Shown in pieces: positions 16,264 to 24,750 of a stretch of 64,000 nucleotides of DNA; the stretch's first letter is position 1, and the number at the start of each line of letters is the position of its first letter. The position numbers were made by a program, and so were the translations under genes. Source of the DNA: CAMAPP01 sp046153685 (GTDB taxonomy: Bacteria > Pseudomonadota > Alphaproteobacteria > CADEGL01); assembly GCA_046153685.1 (NCBI GenBank), contig JBJXGH010000081.1:1-64000 (forward strand), written 5' to 3'. Under the pieces are notes generated by a model. That model did no database searches. It saw only the letters and a program-made list of their open reading frames with translations, and was not told the DNA's origin.

Positions 16264-16659
16264 TCAGCGGGGCGTCAGCAAAAAGCGGACCGTCACATCG
16301 CCACTTCCAGAGACGAAATCAAGCTGAAGTTTCTCGCGGTCGCGCCGATATGTAGTGGCATCGATCTCGATCCACCCGAGCCGTGGAAGGGTAGCGGCAT
16401 AAAACGCCGACACTGCCGCGCGCGCGACCGGACCGGATGCGAATGTTTCGACGATTCGGCCCGATGGATCGTCGAACGCGACACTGGCGCCCGCGATTTC
16501 GACCATACCCGGCATGACCGGCACATCGGCGATGTGCGACAGAAATTCGTCACCAACGGCAATCCGCCCGCCGATACAAAGAATGAACATCACGGCCGCG
16601 AGGCAGGGTAAGGCCATTTTCCAGCCAATCCAGAATCTTGATCCGCCTCTTAAGCTCAT
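16264..16659 (-). CDS. Uncharacterised single-pass membrane/secreted protein coupled to mutM
   Basis: 131 residues from the ATG at 16659, which overlaps the mutM stop as ATGA; the frame stays open further upstream inside mutM, but the overlap fixes this start. A hydrophobic segment at about residues 14-33 (MALPCLAAVMFILCIGG) looks like a signal anchor or signal peptide. The remainder is a small domain with the pattern VPVMPGMVE ... FASGPVARAAVSAFYAATLPRLGW, ending in a beta-rich tail. I do not recognise a characterised family. The position between mutM and the enoyl-CoA hydratase suggests co-transcription only. Confidence 0.75.
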   Translation of the reverse strand: MSLRGGSRFWIGWKMALPCLAAVMFILCIGGRIAVGDEFLSHIADVPVMPGMVEIAGASVAFDDPSGRIVETFASGPVARAAVSAFYAATLPRLGWIEIDATTYRRDREKLQLDFVSGSGDVTVRFLLTPR

Positions 16660-17489
16660 GCCTGACATCGCGGGCAATGGAACGTCGAACGATTGGCTTG
16701 AACGATGCGCCGGATCCGGCCGGTGCATCCCGCATGGGCGCATTTCTCGCCTTCACGGCCATATACCTTCCAGGCGTGCTGAAAATAGCCGAGCTCGCCC
16801 GAGGCCTGCACATAATCACGCAATGACGAACCGCCGGCAGCGATCGCCTCGGTCAGGACCGAGCGGATCGCCACCGCCAAGCGTTCGGCTCGCGCCGCCA
16901 CGACCGTGCGCGCGAGCCGGCGCGGAGAGATTCCGGCGCGGAACAGGGCTTCGCATGCGTAGATATTGCCGACCCCCACGACGCGCTTCTGATCCAAGAG
17001 CGCGGCCTTGATCGGGGTGCGCGCACCCGCAAGAAGACGCGCAAGGGCCGTGCCATCGAAGGCCGAGTCCAGGGGCTCGATGCCCAGATGGCGAAACAGC
17101 GCATGGCGATCTATTTCCGTGCCCGGCACCAATGTCATGAGGCCGAATCGCCGGTGATCCTCGAACACCACCCCTTGGCGGTTGTCGAATTCAAATTCGA
17201 CGTGCTCATGCCTGCCGGGCGCCGCATTGCGCCGGGCCGGACCGACGATGAGACGGCCGGACATACCGAGGTGAATGACCAAAATTTGGCCGTCATCGAG
17301 GTGCAGCAGCAGATATTTGGCCCGGCGCGCAACCTCGTCCACGCGCCGCCCTACCAAGCGCTGGGCGAAGCGGGGCGGAAAGGGCACGCGAAGATCGGGC
17401 CGACGCACTTCGACGCGGAGGATCCGGGCGCCGCGGATATGGGATTCCAGGCCGCGCCGTACAGTCTCGACTTCGGGCAGTTCGGGCAT
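16656..17489 (-). CDS. mutM: Formamidopyrimidine-DNA glycosylase (Fpg/MutM)
   Basis: 277 residues. The mature N-terminus PELPEVETVRRGL gives the catalytic proline and Glu; the conserved lysine lies in RRAKYLLLHL. The C-terminal zinc finger has the Cys-x4-Cys ... Cys-x2-Cys pattern (CAHAGCTGRIRR, then FHCPRCQA). It removes 8-oxoguanine and formamidopyrimidines and cleaves the abasic site. It is divergent from ubiE, with 46 bases between start codons that must hold both promoters. The stop overlaps the next gene's ATG. Confidence 0.97.
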   Translation of the reverse strand: MPELPEVETVRRGLESHIRGARILRVEVRRPDLRVPFPPRFAQRLVGRRVDEVARRAKYLLLHLDDGQILVIHLGMSGRLIVGPARRNAAPGRHEHVEFEFDNRQGVVFEDHRRFGLMTLVPGTEIDRHALFRHLGIEPLDSAFDGTALARLLAGARTPIKAALLDQKRVVGVGNIYACEALFRAGISPRRLARTVVAARAERLAVAIRSVLTEAIAAGGSSLRDYVQASGELGYFQHAWKVYGREGEKCAHAGCTGRIRRIVQANRSTFHCPRCQA

Positions 17490-17535
17490 GGCTCAACCTA
17501 GCGCGCGTCCCGGCGGTCGGCTATGGTCGCACGCC

Positions 17536-18327
17536 ATGCTTGAAACTCGCGCCCACGACACGGCGAACGTTGAAGCGACCGTCGATTTCGGCTTCCAACG
17601 CGTGCCAGCCGCGGCAAAAAGCGCGCTGGTTCGCCAGGTTTTCGACAGCGTGGCGCCCCGCTACGACACGATGAACGATCTCATGTCTTGGGGTGTCCAC
17701 CGGCTTTGGAAACAAGCGATGGTGGATACCTTGGCGCCGCGCGCGGGCATGCGGATCCTCGATCTTGCGGGCGGCACGGGCGATATCGCGCTTCGCATTC
17801 TCGACCACATGCGCCGCGGGTGTCCCGGCGCGGCCGCGGATATCGTGGTTTGCGATCTCACGCCGGAGATGGTTGAGACCGGGCGCGACCGGGCGGTCGA
17901 TCGCGGCCAAATCGGCGGCGTGCGCTGGATATGCGGCGACGCGCAGGCTCTGCCTTTGCCGAGCCGGTCCTTCGACGCCTGCACGGTCGCTTTCGGGCTG
18001 CGCAATGTCACCGATATCGACCTCGCCCTTGCCGAGGCCTATCGGGTCTTGCGTCCGGGCGGGCGGATGCTCTGCCTCGAATTCAGCCGGGTGGTCTGGC
18101 CGCTTTTGGGACCGCTGTACGACAGGTATTCCTTCGCGGTTCTTCCCACCCTTGGCCGACTGATCGCGGGCGACGCGGAGTCCTATCGCTATCTCGCCGA
18201 AAGCATTCGCCGCTTTCCGCCCCAGGACGAATTGGCCGCCCGCATGACCGGGGCCGGATTCGCCCGCGTCGCTTGGCGCAATCTGTCGGGCGGTATCGCC
18301 GCGTTGCACGGCGGCTGGCGCATCTAG
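17536..18327 (+). CDS. ubiE: Ubiquinone/menaquinone C-methyltransferase UbiE
   Basis: 263-residue SAM-dependent methyltransferase. The family signatures are VFDSVAPRYDTMNDLMSWG near the start, the SAM-binding ILDLAGGTGDIALRIL, and the paired motif FGLRNVTDIDLALAEAYRVLRPGG. It methylates the ring carbon in ubiquinone (and, where present, menaquinone) synthesis. The ATG at 17536 starts the homologous region; a longer open frame begins inside mutM. ubiB follows after 32 bases. Confidence 0.96.
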   Translation: MLETRAHDTANVEATVDFGFQRVPAAAKSALVRQVFDSVAPRYDTMNDLMSWGVHRLWKQAMVDTLAPRAGMRILDLAGGTGDIALRILDHMRRGCPGAAADIVVCDLTPEMVETGRDRAVDRGQIGGVRWICGDAQALPLPSRSFDACTVAFGLRNVTDIDLALAEAYRVLRPGGRMLCLEFSRVVWPLLGPLYDRYSFAVLPTLGRLIAGDAESYRYLAESIRRFPPQDELAARMTGAGFARVAWRNLSGGIAALHGGWRI

Positions 18328-18359
18328 GCTCGCCGGATACAACCCCCGGACATAGCCCC

Positions 18360-19916
18360 ATGATTCGCGCCGCCCGCCATGTGCTTCGCCTGGTGCGCAT
18401 TGCCCGTCGCCTCGCCCAGCATGACGCGCTCTTTCTTTTCGAGCGCTTTGGCATAGCCCCAACATTGACCGCCGCGGTGCGCGCCTGCTCGGGTCCGGCC
18501 AAGACCAGCCCCATCCGCGCGCTCCGTCCCGGGCAAAGGCTGGCGCAAGCGATCCATGGCCTGGGCCCGAGTTTCATCAAGTTCGGCCAATTGCTCTCGA
18601 CGCGCTCGGACCTGCTGGGCGACGAGGTCGCCGCCGATCTTTCGGAATTGCAGGACCATTTGCCGCCCTTTCCCGGCGCGCAAGCGCGCGCGGCAATCGA
18701 ACGCGAGTTCGGTAAACCCGTCGAGGCGCTGTACAGCGCCTTTGAAGATATTCCCATCGCCGCCGCGTCGATCGCGCAAGTTCACATGGCCGTCACGGCC
18801 GATGGCCGGAACGTGGCGGTCAAGATCCTTCGCCCCGGCATCGAGGACGCCTTCCAGCGGGATCTCGACCTGTTCTATTGGCTGGCTTCTCTTGTCGCGC
18901 GCGGCGCGCCCGCGCTGCGGCGCCTGAGACCCGTCGAGGTCGTGCGCACCATGGCCGACACGGTAGCGATGGAGATGGACCTGCGCCTGGAAGCAGCCGC
19001 GGCGTCCGAGCTTCATGCCAATTTCGTGGATGATGGCAGTTTCCGCGTGCCCGCCGTCGATTGGGCGCGGACCGGTCGGCGCGTGCTTACGCTCGAGCGC
19101 GTCGAGGGCATTCCGATCGACGAGCGCGCGGCCCTGCTCGACGCGGGGCACGATTTGCGCGAGGTCCTGATCAAGGCGGGCTCGGCGCTGTTCAACCAAG
19201 CCTTCCGAGACGGCTTCTTCCATGCCGATCTGCATCCCGGAAACCTGTTCGTGGACGCGGCCGGCAATGTCGTCGCGGTCGATTTCGGCATCATGGGCCG
19301 GCTGGACGCCAAGACGCGGCACTATCTGGCCGACATGCTGATGGGTTTCCTTTCGGGCGATTACCGGGCGGCGGCCGAGGCGCATTTCAAGGCGGGATAC
19401 GTTCCGGCCGACAAATCGGTCGAGGCCTTCACCCAGGCCTGCCGCTCGATCGCCGAGCCGATCCTGGGCCGGCCGCTCGCCGAGATTTCCGTCGCGCGCC
19501 TGCTTGGCCAATTGTTCCAGGTGGCCGAAACCTTCGAGATGGAAACCCAACCGCAACTTCTGCTGCTACAAAAATCGATGCTCGTCGCCGAGGGCGTCGG
19601 GCGGAAGCTCGATCCGACCGTCAATATGTGGGAGCTGATCCGCCCCCTCATCGAAGCCTGGATGATCGAGCATCGCGGACCCCAGGCGCGCCTTCGCCAG
19701 GCGGGGCGCGATACGTTGACCGCGCTCGAACGCTTTCCAGCCCTTCTCGTCGGTGCCGAGCGCGCGCTCGCCATGCTCACCGAGGGGGGGTTCAAGCTGC
19801 ACCCCGATACCGTTCGCGCGTTCACCGAGGCCGGCGGGAGCAACAACCGGGCCTATCTCTATGCCTTGTGGCTCGTGGTCGCGCTCATCGCCATCATCGC
19901 GCTCGCCCAACTCTAG
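18360..19916 (+). CDS. ubiB: Ubiquinone biosynthesis protein-kinase-like protein UbiB
   Basis: 518 residues of the ABC1/ADCK/UbiB family. It shows the family KxGQ motif (FIKFGQLLSTR), the alanine-rich loop AAASIAQVHMA, the lysine in VAVKILRPG, and the catalytic/Mg motifs HADLHPGNLF and VDFGIMG. The C-terminus ends in a hydrophobic membrane segment (about 495-516). UbiB is an ATPase needed for coenzyme Q precursor handling at the membrane. It lies downstream of ubiE, a common ubiE-ubiB pair in proteobacteria (often with ubiJ between them, absent here). Confidence 0.96.
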   Translation: MIRAARHVLRLVRIARRLAQHDALFLFERFGIAPTLTAAVRACSGPAKTSPIRALRPGQRLAQAIHGLGPSFIKFGQLLSTRSDLLGDEVAADLSELQDHLPPFPGAQARAAIEREFGKPVEALYSAFEDIPIAAASIAQVHMAVTADGRNVAVKILRPGIEDAFQRDLDLFYWLASLVARGAPALRRLRPVEVVRTMADTVAMEMDLRLEAAAASELHANFVDDGSFRVPAVDWARTGRRVLTLERVEGIPIDERAALLDAGHDLREVLIKAGSALFNQAFRDGFFHADLHPGNLFVDAAGNVVAVDFGIMGRLDAKTRHYLADMLMGFLSGDYRAAAEAHFKAGYVPADKSVEAFTQACRSIAEPILGRPLAEISVARLLGQLFQVAETFEMETQPQLLLLQKSMLVAEGVGRKLDPTVNMWELIRPLIEAWMIEHRGPQARLRQAGRDTLTALERFPALLVGAERALAMLTEGGFKLHPDTVRAFTEAGGSNNRAYLYALWLVVALIAIIALAQL

Positions 19917-19999
19917 GTCCGCCGCTTGTCAACTCCGGCCACGGTCATTACCGTGGATTCACAGCCACTCAATATTGCGATGGCGGGGCGGAGCTCCGG

Positions 20000-21220
20000 A
20001 TGCTGCACGGCAAACGCATACTTCTGGTGGTAGCGGGCGGGATCGCGGCCTACAAATGCCTCGATCTGATCCGCAGGCTGCGCGAGCGCGGCGCCGAGTT
20101 GCGTGCGGTTCTGACCGCGGCCGGCGCGCAATTCATCACGCCGCTATCGCTCGCGGCCCTGACGGAAAACAAAGTCTATCAGGACTTGTTCTCGCTCACC
20201 GATGAGAGCGAGATGGGCCATATCCGTCTGTCGCGCGAATCGGACTTGATCGTCGTTGCGCCGGCGACGGCGGACCTCTTGGCCAAAATGGCGCATGGCC
20301 GCGCCGACGATCTGGCATCGACCGTGCTGCTTGCCGCCGACAAGCCGATTTTGTTCGCTCCAGCGATGAATCATCGCATGTGGTCGAACGCGGCGACGGC
20401 CGCCAATGTCCATGCGCTTGAGGCGCGCGGCGCCATTCGCGTCGGCCCGAACGAGGGGCCGATGGCATGCGGGGAATTCGGCCCCGGCCGGATGGCGGAG
20501 CCGGCCGAAATCCTGGACGCGATCGAACGCTGGTTCGCCGTGCGCGCGCCGCTCGCGGGACGGCGCGCAGTGGTTACGAGCGGACCCACGATCGAGCCCA
20601 TAGATCCGGTGCGCTTTCTATCCAACCGCTCCTCGGGCCGGCAGGGCCACGCGATTGCGGCCGCGCTTGCGCGCCTGGGCGCGGCCACCACATTGGTCAC
20701 CGGCCCGACCCACGAGCCCGACCCGCCGGGGGTGAGCGTCGTACACATCGAGACGGCGGCGGAGATGCTGGCCGCCTGCCGCGCGGCCATGCCCGCCGAC
20801 ATCGCCGTGTGCGCGGCGGCTGTATCCGATTGGCGCGTCGCGCAAGCGGCCGCGAACAAGACGAAGAAGAACGGCGGCAAGCCGCCCGTGCTCGCGCTCG
20901 TCGAGAATCCCGACATTCTCGCCAGTCTGGCCTCGCTCGGAGGCGGCCGGCCGCGCCTCGTCGTCGGGTTCGCCGCCGAGACCGAAAATGTGATCGATAA
21001 CGCTCGCGCCAAGCTCGCAAGCAAACGCTGTGATTGGGTTGTGGCGAACGATGTCTCGCCCCGCACCGGAACCTTTGGCGGCGAGCGCAACACCGTCCAC
21101 ATCGTCGAGGATGGGGGCGTGGAGAGCTGGCCGACGCTGACCAAGACCGAGGTAGCCGCGCGCCTTGCGGGGCGCATTGGCGATATGTTTGCGGCCGATC
21201 CGTCCGCGAGCAAGACGTGA
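20000..21220 (+). CDS. coaBC: Bifunctional phosphopantothenoylcysteine decarboxylase / synthetase
   Basis: 406 residues: N-terminal FMN-dependent CoaC domain (MLHGKRILLVVAGGIAAYK, the APAMNHRMW motif and the GPMACGEFGPGRM loop) and C-terminal CoaB domain (VVTSGPTIEPIDPVRFLSNRSSG, AAVSDWR). It makes 4'-phosphopantetheine for CoA. The ATG at 20000 begins the homologous region. The stop overlaps the dut start (GTGA). The ubiE-ubiB-coaBC-dut order is typical of alphaproteobacteria. Confidence 0.96.
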   Translation: MLHGKRILLVVAGGIAAYKCLDLIRRLRERGAELRAVLTAAGAQFITPLSLAALTENKVYQDLFSLTDESEMGHIRLSRESDLIVVAPATADLLAKMAHGRADDLASTVLLAADKPILFAPAMNHRMWSNAATAANVHALEARGAIRVGPNEGPMACGEFGPGRMAEPAEILDAIERWFAVRAPLAGRRAVVTSGPTIEPIDPVRFLSNRSSGRQGHAIAAALARLGAATTLVTGPTHEPDPPGVSVVHIETAAEMLAACRAAMPADIAVCAAAVSDWRVAQAAANKTKKNGGKPPVLALVENPDILASLASLGGGRPRLVVGFAAETENVIDNARAKLASKRCDWVVANDVSPRTGTFGGERNTVHIVEDGGVESWPTLTKTEVAARLAGRIGDMFAADPSASKT

Positions 21221-21684
21221 CGGAACTCCGCGTCCGGATGCGTCGCTTGGCGCACGGCCGCGACCTTCCCCTGCCCCGGTACGCGACGGCGCAAAGCGCG
21301 GGTGTGGATTTGCACGCGGCGGTCGCGGCGGCCATTGCGATTCCCCCCCGCGCGCGCCTCGCCATACCCACGGGATTGGCGATCGCCTTGCCGCCGGGAT
21401 ACGAGGCGCAAGTGCGGCCGCGTTCAGGCCTCGCGCTCAAGCACGGGCTCATTCTGCCGAATGCGCCCGGCACGATCGACGCCGATTATCGCGGCGAGAT
21501 TCTCGTGATCCTTGCCAATCTCGGCGAAGCGGAGTTCGTCGTGACGCGCGGCCTGCGCATCGCGCAAATGATCGTGGCGCCGGTCCTGCGCGTCAGCTGG
21601 GAAGAGGACGAAAATCTGGGCGACACCGGACGCGGGGCGGGTGGTTTCGGCTCGACCGGCACTGGCGCGCTGCCGGGCGAATAG
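21217..21684 (+). CDS. dut: Deoxyuridine 5'-triphosphate nucleotidohydrolase
   Basis: 155-residue trimeric dUTPase. Five family motifs are visible: YATAQSAGVDLHAA, RSGLALKHG, NAPGTIDADYRGE, RIAQMIV and the C-terminal RGAGGFGSTG. It hydrolyses dUTP to dUMP, preventing uracil incorporation. I use the GTG at 21217, overlapping the coaBC stop by GTGA; an ATG at 21238 would drop seven residues before the conserved part. Confidence 0.95.
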   Translation: MTELRVRMRRLAHGRDLPLPRYATAQSAGVDLHAAVAAAIAIPPRARLAIPTGLAIALPPGYEAQVRPRSGLALKHGLILPNAPGTIDADYRGEILVILANLGEAEFVVTRGLRIAQMIVAPVLRVSWEEDENLGDTGRGAGGFGSTGTGALPGE

Positions 21685-21697
21685 GCCGGAGCCGGCC

Positions 21698-22489
21698 ATG
21701 GCGCGCCATCCAATCACCGACGAGCAGCTCTTGCGCTATGCGCGCAATGTCGCGCTTGATGAGATCGGCGAGGAGGGCCAGGCACGGCTTTTGACGGCGC
21801 GCGTCCTAGTGGTCGGCGCGGGCGGACTGGGCTCGCCCGTCCTGCTTTACCTCGCCGCCGCAGGCGTCGGAACCTTGACCGTCATCGACGACGACCGGGT
21901 CGACCTGACCAATCTCCAGCGCCAGATCGCACACACGACCGAGCGCGTGGGCCAGGCCAAGGCCGAAAGCGCCGCCGCCGCCATTGCCGCGATCAATCCC
22001 GAGATTCGCGTCATTCCCCGCAATCTGCGCCTGACGGCGGAAAACGTGCTTGATCTGGTGCGCGGCAACGACGCCGTCGCCGACGGCTCCGATAATTTCG
22101 CCACGCGGTTTTTGTTGAACGATGCCTGCCATCTGTTGCGCGTGCCGCTGGTCTCGGCAGCCCTGCTTCGCTTCGAGGGCCAGATCTCGACCTTCAAGCC
22201 CTGGCTTGGGGGGCCCTGCTATCGCTGCCTGTGGCCGGAACCGCCGCCCGAAGACCTTATTCCACGCTGCGAACAGGCGGGCATCCTGGGCGCGGTCGCG
22301 GGCGTGATGGGCACGCTTCAGGCGGTCGAGATTCTCAAGGAATTGCTCGGACTTGCGGACTCGCTGTCGGGCACGCTTGTGATGTACGACGCGCTCGCCA
22401 CCCGTACCCAGCGCATCGCCGTGCCGAAGAATCCAGATTGCGCGCTGTGCGGCGCGCACCCGCGCATCCTGTCGCCCCAAGCGCGCTAG
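21698..22489 (+). CDS. moeB: MoeB/ThiF/HesA-family adenylyltransferase
   Basis: 263-residue E1-like enzyme. Nucleotide-binding VLVVGAGGLGSPVLLYLAAAGVG, the DDDRVDLTNLQRQ motif, DGSDNFATRFLLND, and two zinc CxxC pairs (CYRC, CALC) are all present. It adenylates the C-terminus of a ubiquitin-like sulfur carrier (MoaD or ThiS). No fused rhodanese domain and no neighbouring moa/thi genes, so which carrier it serves is open. The start is 13 bases after dut; GCCGGAGCC precedes the ATG. Confidence 0.92.
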   Translation: MARHPITDEQLLRYARNVALDEIGEEGQARLLTARVLVVGAGGLGSPVLLYLAAAGVGTLTVIDDDRVDLTNLQRQIAHTTERVGQAKAESAAAAIAAINPEIRVIPRNLRLTAENVLDLVRGNDAVADGSDNFATRFLLNDACHLLRVPLVSAALLRFEGQISTFKPWLGGPCYRCLWPEPPPEDLIPRCEQAGILGAVAGVMGTLQAVEILKELLGLADSLSGTLVMYDALATRTQRIAVPKNPDCALCGAHPRILSPQAR

Positions 22490-22493
22490 GCGC

Positions 22494-23480
22494 TCAAGAC
22501 TCGATGTCGAGCACCCGGTCGGGCGGCGTGTGGCCGTCCCAGAACGTCTTGATGTTGATGATGACCTTCTCGCCCATATCGACGCGGCCCTCGACGGTCG
22601 CCGAGCCCATGTGGGGCAACAGCACCACACTTGGCAAATCGATGAGCTTCGGATTGATGGCCGGTTCGTGCTCGAACACGTCGAGCCCCGCGCCCGCGAT
22701 CTCGCCCCCGATCAGCATCTGCGCCAATGCGCTCTCGTCGAGCACCTCGCCGCGCGAGGTGTTGACGACGACGGCATGATTGCGCAGCAATTTAAGGCGG
22801 CGCGCCGATAGCAAATGATAGGTCGCGGGCGTGTGGGGGCAATTGACCGAGATGATGTCCATATGGGCGAGCATTTGATCGAGGCTTTGCCAATAGGTCG
22901 CCTCGAGACCGCGTTCTAGCTCGGCATGAACGCGCCGGCGGTTGTGATAGTGGATCGACAGGCCGAAGCCGCGCGCGCGACGAGCGAGCGCCGTGCCAAT
23001 CCGGCCCATGCCGATGATACCCAATCGCTTGCCGCCGAGACGATGGCCCAGCATGGCCATGGGGCCCCAGCCGCCCCATTTGCCCGTGCGCACCAATCGC
23101 TCGCCCTCGCACAGGCGGCGCGACACGGCAAGCACGAGCGCCATGGTCATGTCGGCCGTGTCCTCGGTCAGAACGCCTGGCGTATTGGTGACGGCGATGC
23201 CGCGCTCGCGGGCGGCGGCGAGGTCAATGTGATCGACCCCCGTGCCGAAGGAGGCGATCAGCCGGCATTGTCCGCCGGCCTCGGCGATGATCTCGCGCGT
23301 GATACGATCGGTGACCGTGGGCACGAAAACATCGGCGTGCTTGAGCGCGGATTTAAGTTCGGCCGCGTTCATGGGCTTGTCGTCGCGGTTCAAGCGGGTG
23401 TCGAACAGCTCCATCAGCCGGGTCTCGACGACCTCCGGCAGTTTACGTGAAACGACGACGACGGGCTTTTGTGGCGCCAT
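22494..23480 (-). CDS. D-2-hydroxyacid dehydrogenase (glyoxylate/hydroxypyruvate reductase-like)
   Basis: 328 residues. It has the Rossmann motif GIIGMGRIGTALARRARGFG, the catalytic Arg (NTSRGEVLDE), Glu (DVFEHEPAI) and His (LLPHMGSAT), and VVSRKLPEVVETRL at the N-terminus. It should reduce a 2-oxoacid with NAD(P)H; the closest named group is glyoxylate/hydroxypyruvate reductase. It converges tightly with moeB (four bases between stops). Substrate cannot be fixed from sequence. Confidence 0.9.
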   Translation of the reverse strand: MAPQKPVVVVSRKLPEVVETRLMELFDTRLNRDDKPMNAAELKSALKHADVFVPTVTDRITREIIAEAGGQCRLIASFGTGVDHIDLAAARERGIAVTNTPGVLTEDTADMTMALVLAVSRRLCEGERLVRTGKWGGWGPMAMLGHRLGGKRLGIIGMGRIGTALARRARGFGLSIHYHNRRRVHAELERGLEATYWQSLDQMLAHMDIISVNCPHTPATYHLLSARRLKLLRNHAVVVNTSRGEVLDESALAQMLIGGEIAGAGLDVFEHEPAINPKLIDLPSVVLLPHMGSATVEGRVDMGEKVIINIKTFWDGHTPPDRVLDIES

Positions 23481-23618
23481 GACGCGAGCCTTTTTGGCAG
23501 CCGGCTCCGTCTAGCAGGCGCCCGACTTGATGTCCAGGAATGGGCTGTGGCAGGAAGCCAGGATGCCTATAATCGGAGCGATGGCGAAAGTGCACGCGTA
23601 TTCGGGGGTTCTGTTCTC

Positions 23619-24137
23619 GTGACCGGTATTCGGCGCTTTGGCGTCTTGGCATGCCTTGTTTTCGCTGCGGCCCTTCTCGCGTCTCGTCCGCAAGCGCGCG
23701 CGGCCGACGCCGAGCAGGGCGAGAGCGGCTTGCCCGTGCCGCGTTTCGTCAGCCTACGCGCCGACGAGGTCAATCTGCGCGCGGGCCCCGGCGTGCGCTA
23801 TCCGGTCGAATGGGTCTACCAGCGCAAATTGATGCCGGTCGAGGTCGTCGAGGAGTTCGAGACCTGGCGCAAGATACGCGATTGGCAAGGCGCCGAAGGC
23901 TGGGTGAACAAGGCCATGCTGTCGGGGCGCCGCAGCGTGCTCGTGGTCGGCGAGATCCGCACATTGCGGCGCGATCCTGCGGCCGAATCCCCCGCCATCG
24001 CACGCGCCGAGCCCGGCGTGATCGCCCGCCTCCTGAAATGCAACGGCAACTGGTGCAAAATTGAGGCCGGCGGTTACGAGGGTTGGCTGGCGCGGGCCGA
24101 TTTCTGGGGCGTACGCGCGGACGAGCGCGTCGAATAG
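23619..24137 (+). CDS. Secreted protein with two bacterial SH3 domains
   Basis: 172 residues from a GTG at 23619 (preceded by GGGGG at 23604-23608); no suitable ATG lies nearby, so the start is uncertain. A signal peptide with hydrophobic core (about 8-25) leads to two tandem SH3b domains. The first is around SLRADEVNLRAGPGVRYPVEWVYQ and the second around IRTLRRDPAAESPAIARA ... GVIARLLKCNGNWCKIE. Such SH3 proteins typically bind peptidoglycan or act as adaptors in the periplasm. It is transcribed alone, divergent from the dehydrogenase gene. Confidence 0.8.
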   Translation: MTGIRRFGVLACLVFAAALLASRPQARAADAEQGESGLPVPRFVSLRADEVNLRAGPGVRYPVEWVYQRKLMPVEVVEEFETWRKIRDWQGAEGWVNKAMLSGRRSVLVVGEIRTLRRDPAAESPAIARAEPGVIARLLKCNGNWCKIEAGGYEGWLARADFWGVRADERVE

Positions 24138-24153
24138 GGTCGCCCGCGCCGTT

Positions 24154-24747
24154 TCAGGCAAAATCGGCGGCCAACGCCAGGCGTACCGCGCCGGGCATTA
24201 CCGCCATGTGGCTATAATCGGGGTGGGTAAAGCCCACGACCACGCGCGCTTCGGCCGCGCAAAACCGGACGATCTGTTCGGGCATGAAGGGGAAGTGGAT
24301 GAATTGCACGGCGGACGCCTTGCCCTCCGCGTTCGTTCGGTCCTGATCTTCCTCGGGAGCGCCCGCAACACGCGAACCATCGATTTCGATGAAGGCGGTT
24401 TCCTCGATGCCGCCCAGCCGGCCGAGGGTTCGCGCCCGGCGCAAGGGGTCGTCGATTTCGAACATGACCGTCGCCACGAGCTCGCGCCCCTGCGGAATGA
24501 GCGGGTTATAGGCCCGAAGCTCGTCGGGTAACTGAGCGGCGCCGCCCTTCTCGATGAAGAGCATTTCCTGCACCTGATGCAACATGGTTTCGTAGTTCTC
24601 GAAATAGAACGTGGCGAAAGGTCCGACCTCGAGCCTGCGCGCGCGCTTCAACTCCGTCATCCGGCGGCGGCGCTCGGCGCGCACCAGGCCATATGAAGCC
24701 ATGTCCACGATGTCGGATTCGACGATTCGCCTGCTTTTCCCGGGCAT
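24154..24747 (-). CDS. DUF3501 family protein
   Basis: 197 residues of a conserved uncharacterised family, recognisable from the RRIVESDIVDMASYG start and the ATFYFENYETMLHQVQEMLFIEKGG motif. It contains GRELVATVMFEIDDPLRR and a C-terminal VVVGFTHPDYSHMAVMPG. No catalytic motif or metal-binding cluster is obvious apart from isolated histidines. It starts three bases after the stop of the Fe-S protein gene, so the two are surely one operon. Across proteobacteria DUF3501 genes are found with rubrerythrin and this Fe-S protein (family knowledge). Function unknown. Confidence 0.85.
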   Translation of the reverse strand: MPGKSRRIVESDIVDMASYGLVRAERRRRMTELKRARRLEVGPFATFYFENYETMLHQVQEMLFIEKGGAAQLPDELRAYNPLIPQGRELVATVMFEIDDPLRRARTLGRLGGIEETAFIEIDGSRVAGAPEEDQDRTNAEGKASAVQFIHFPFMPEQIVRFCAAEARVVVGFTHPDYSHMAVMPGAVRLALAADFA

Positions 24748-24750
24748 TTT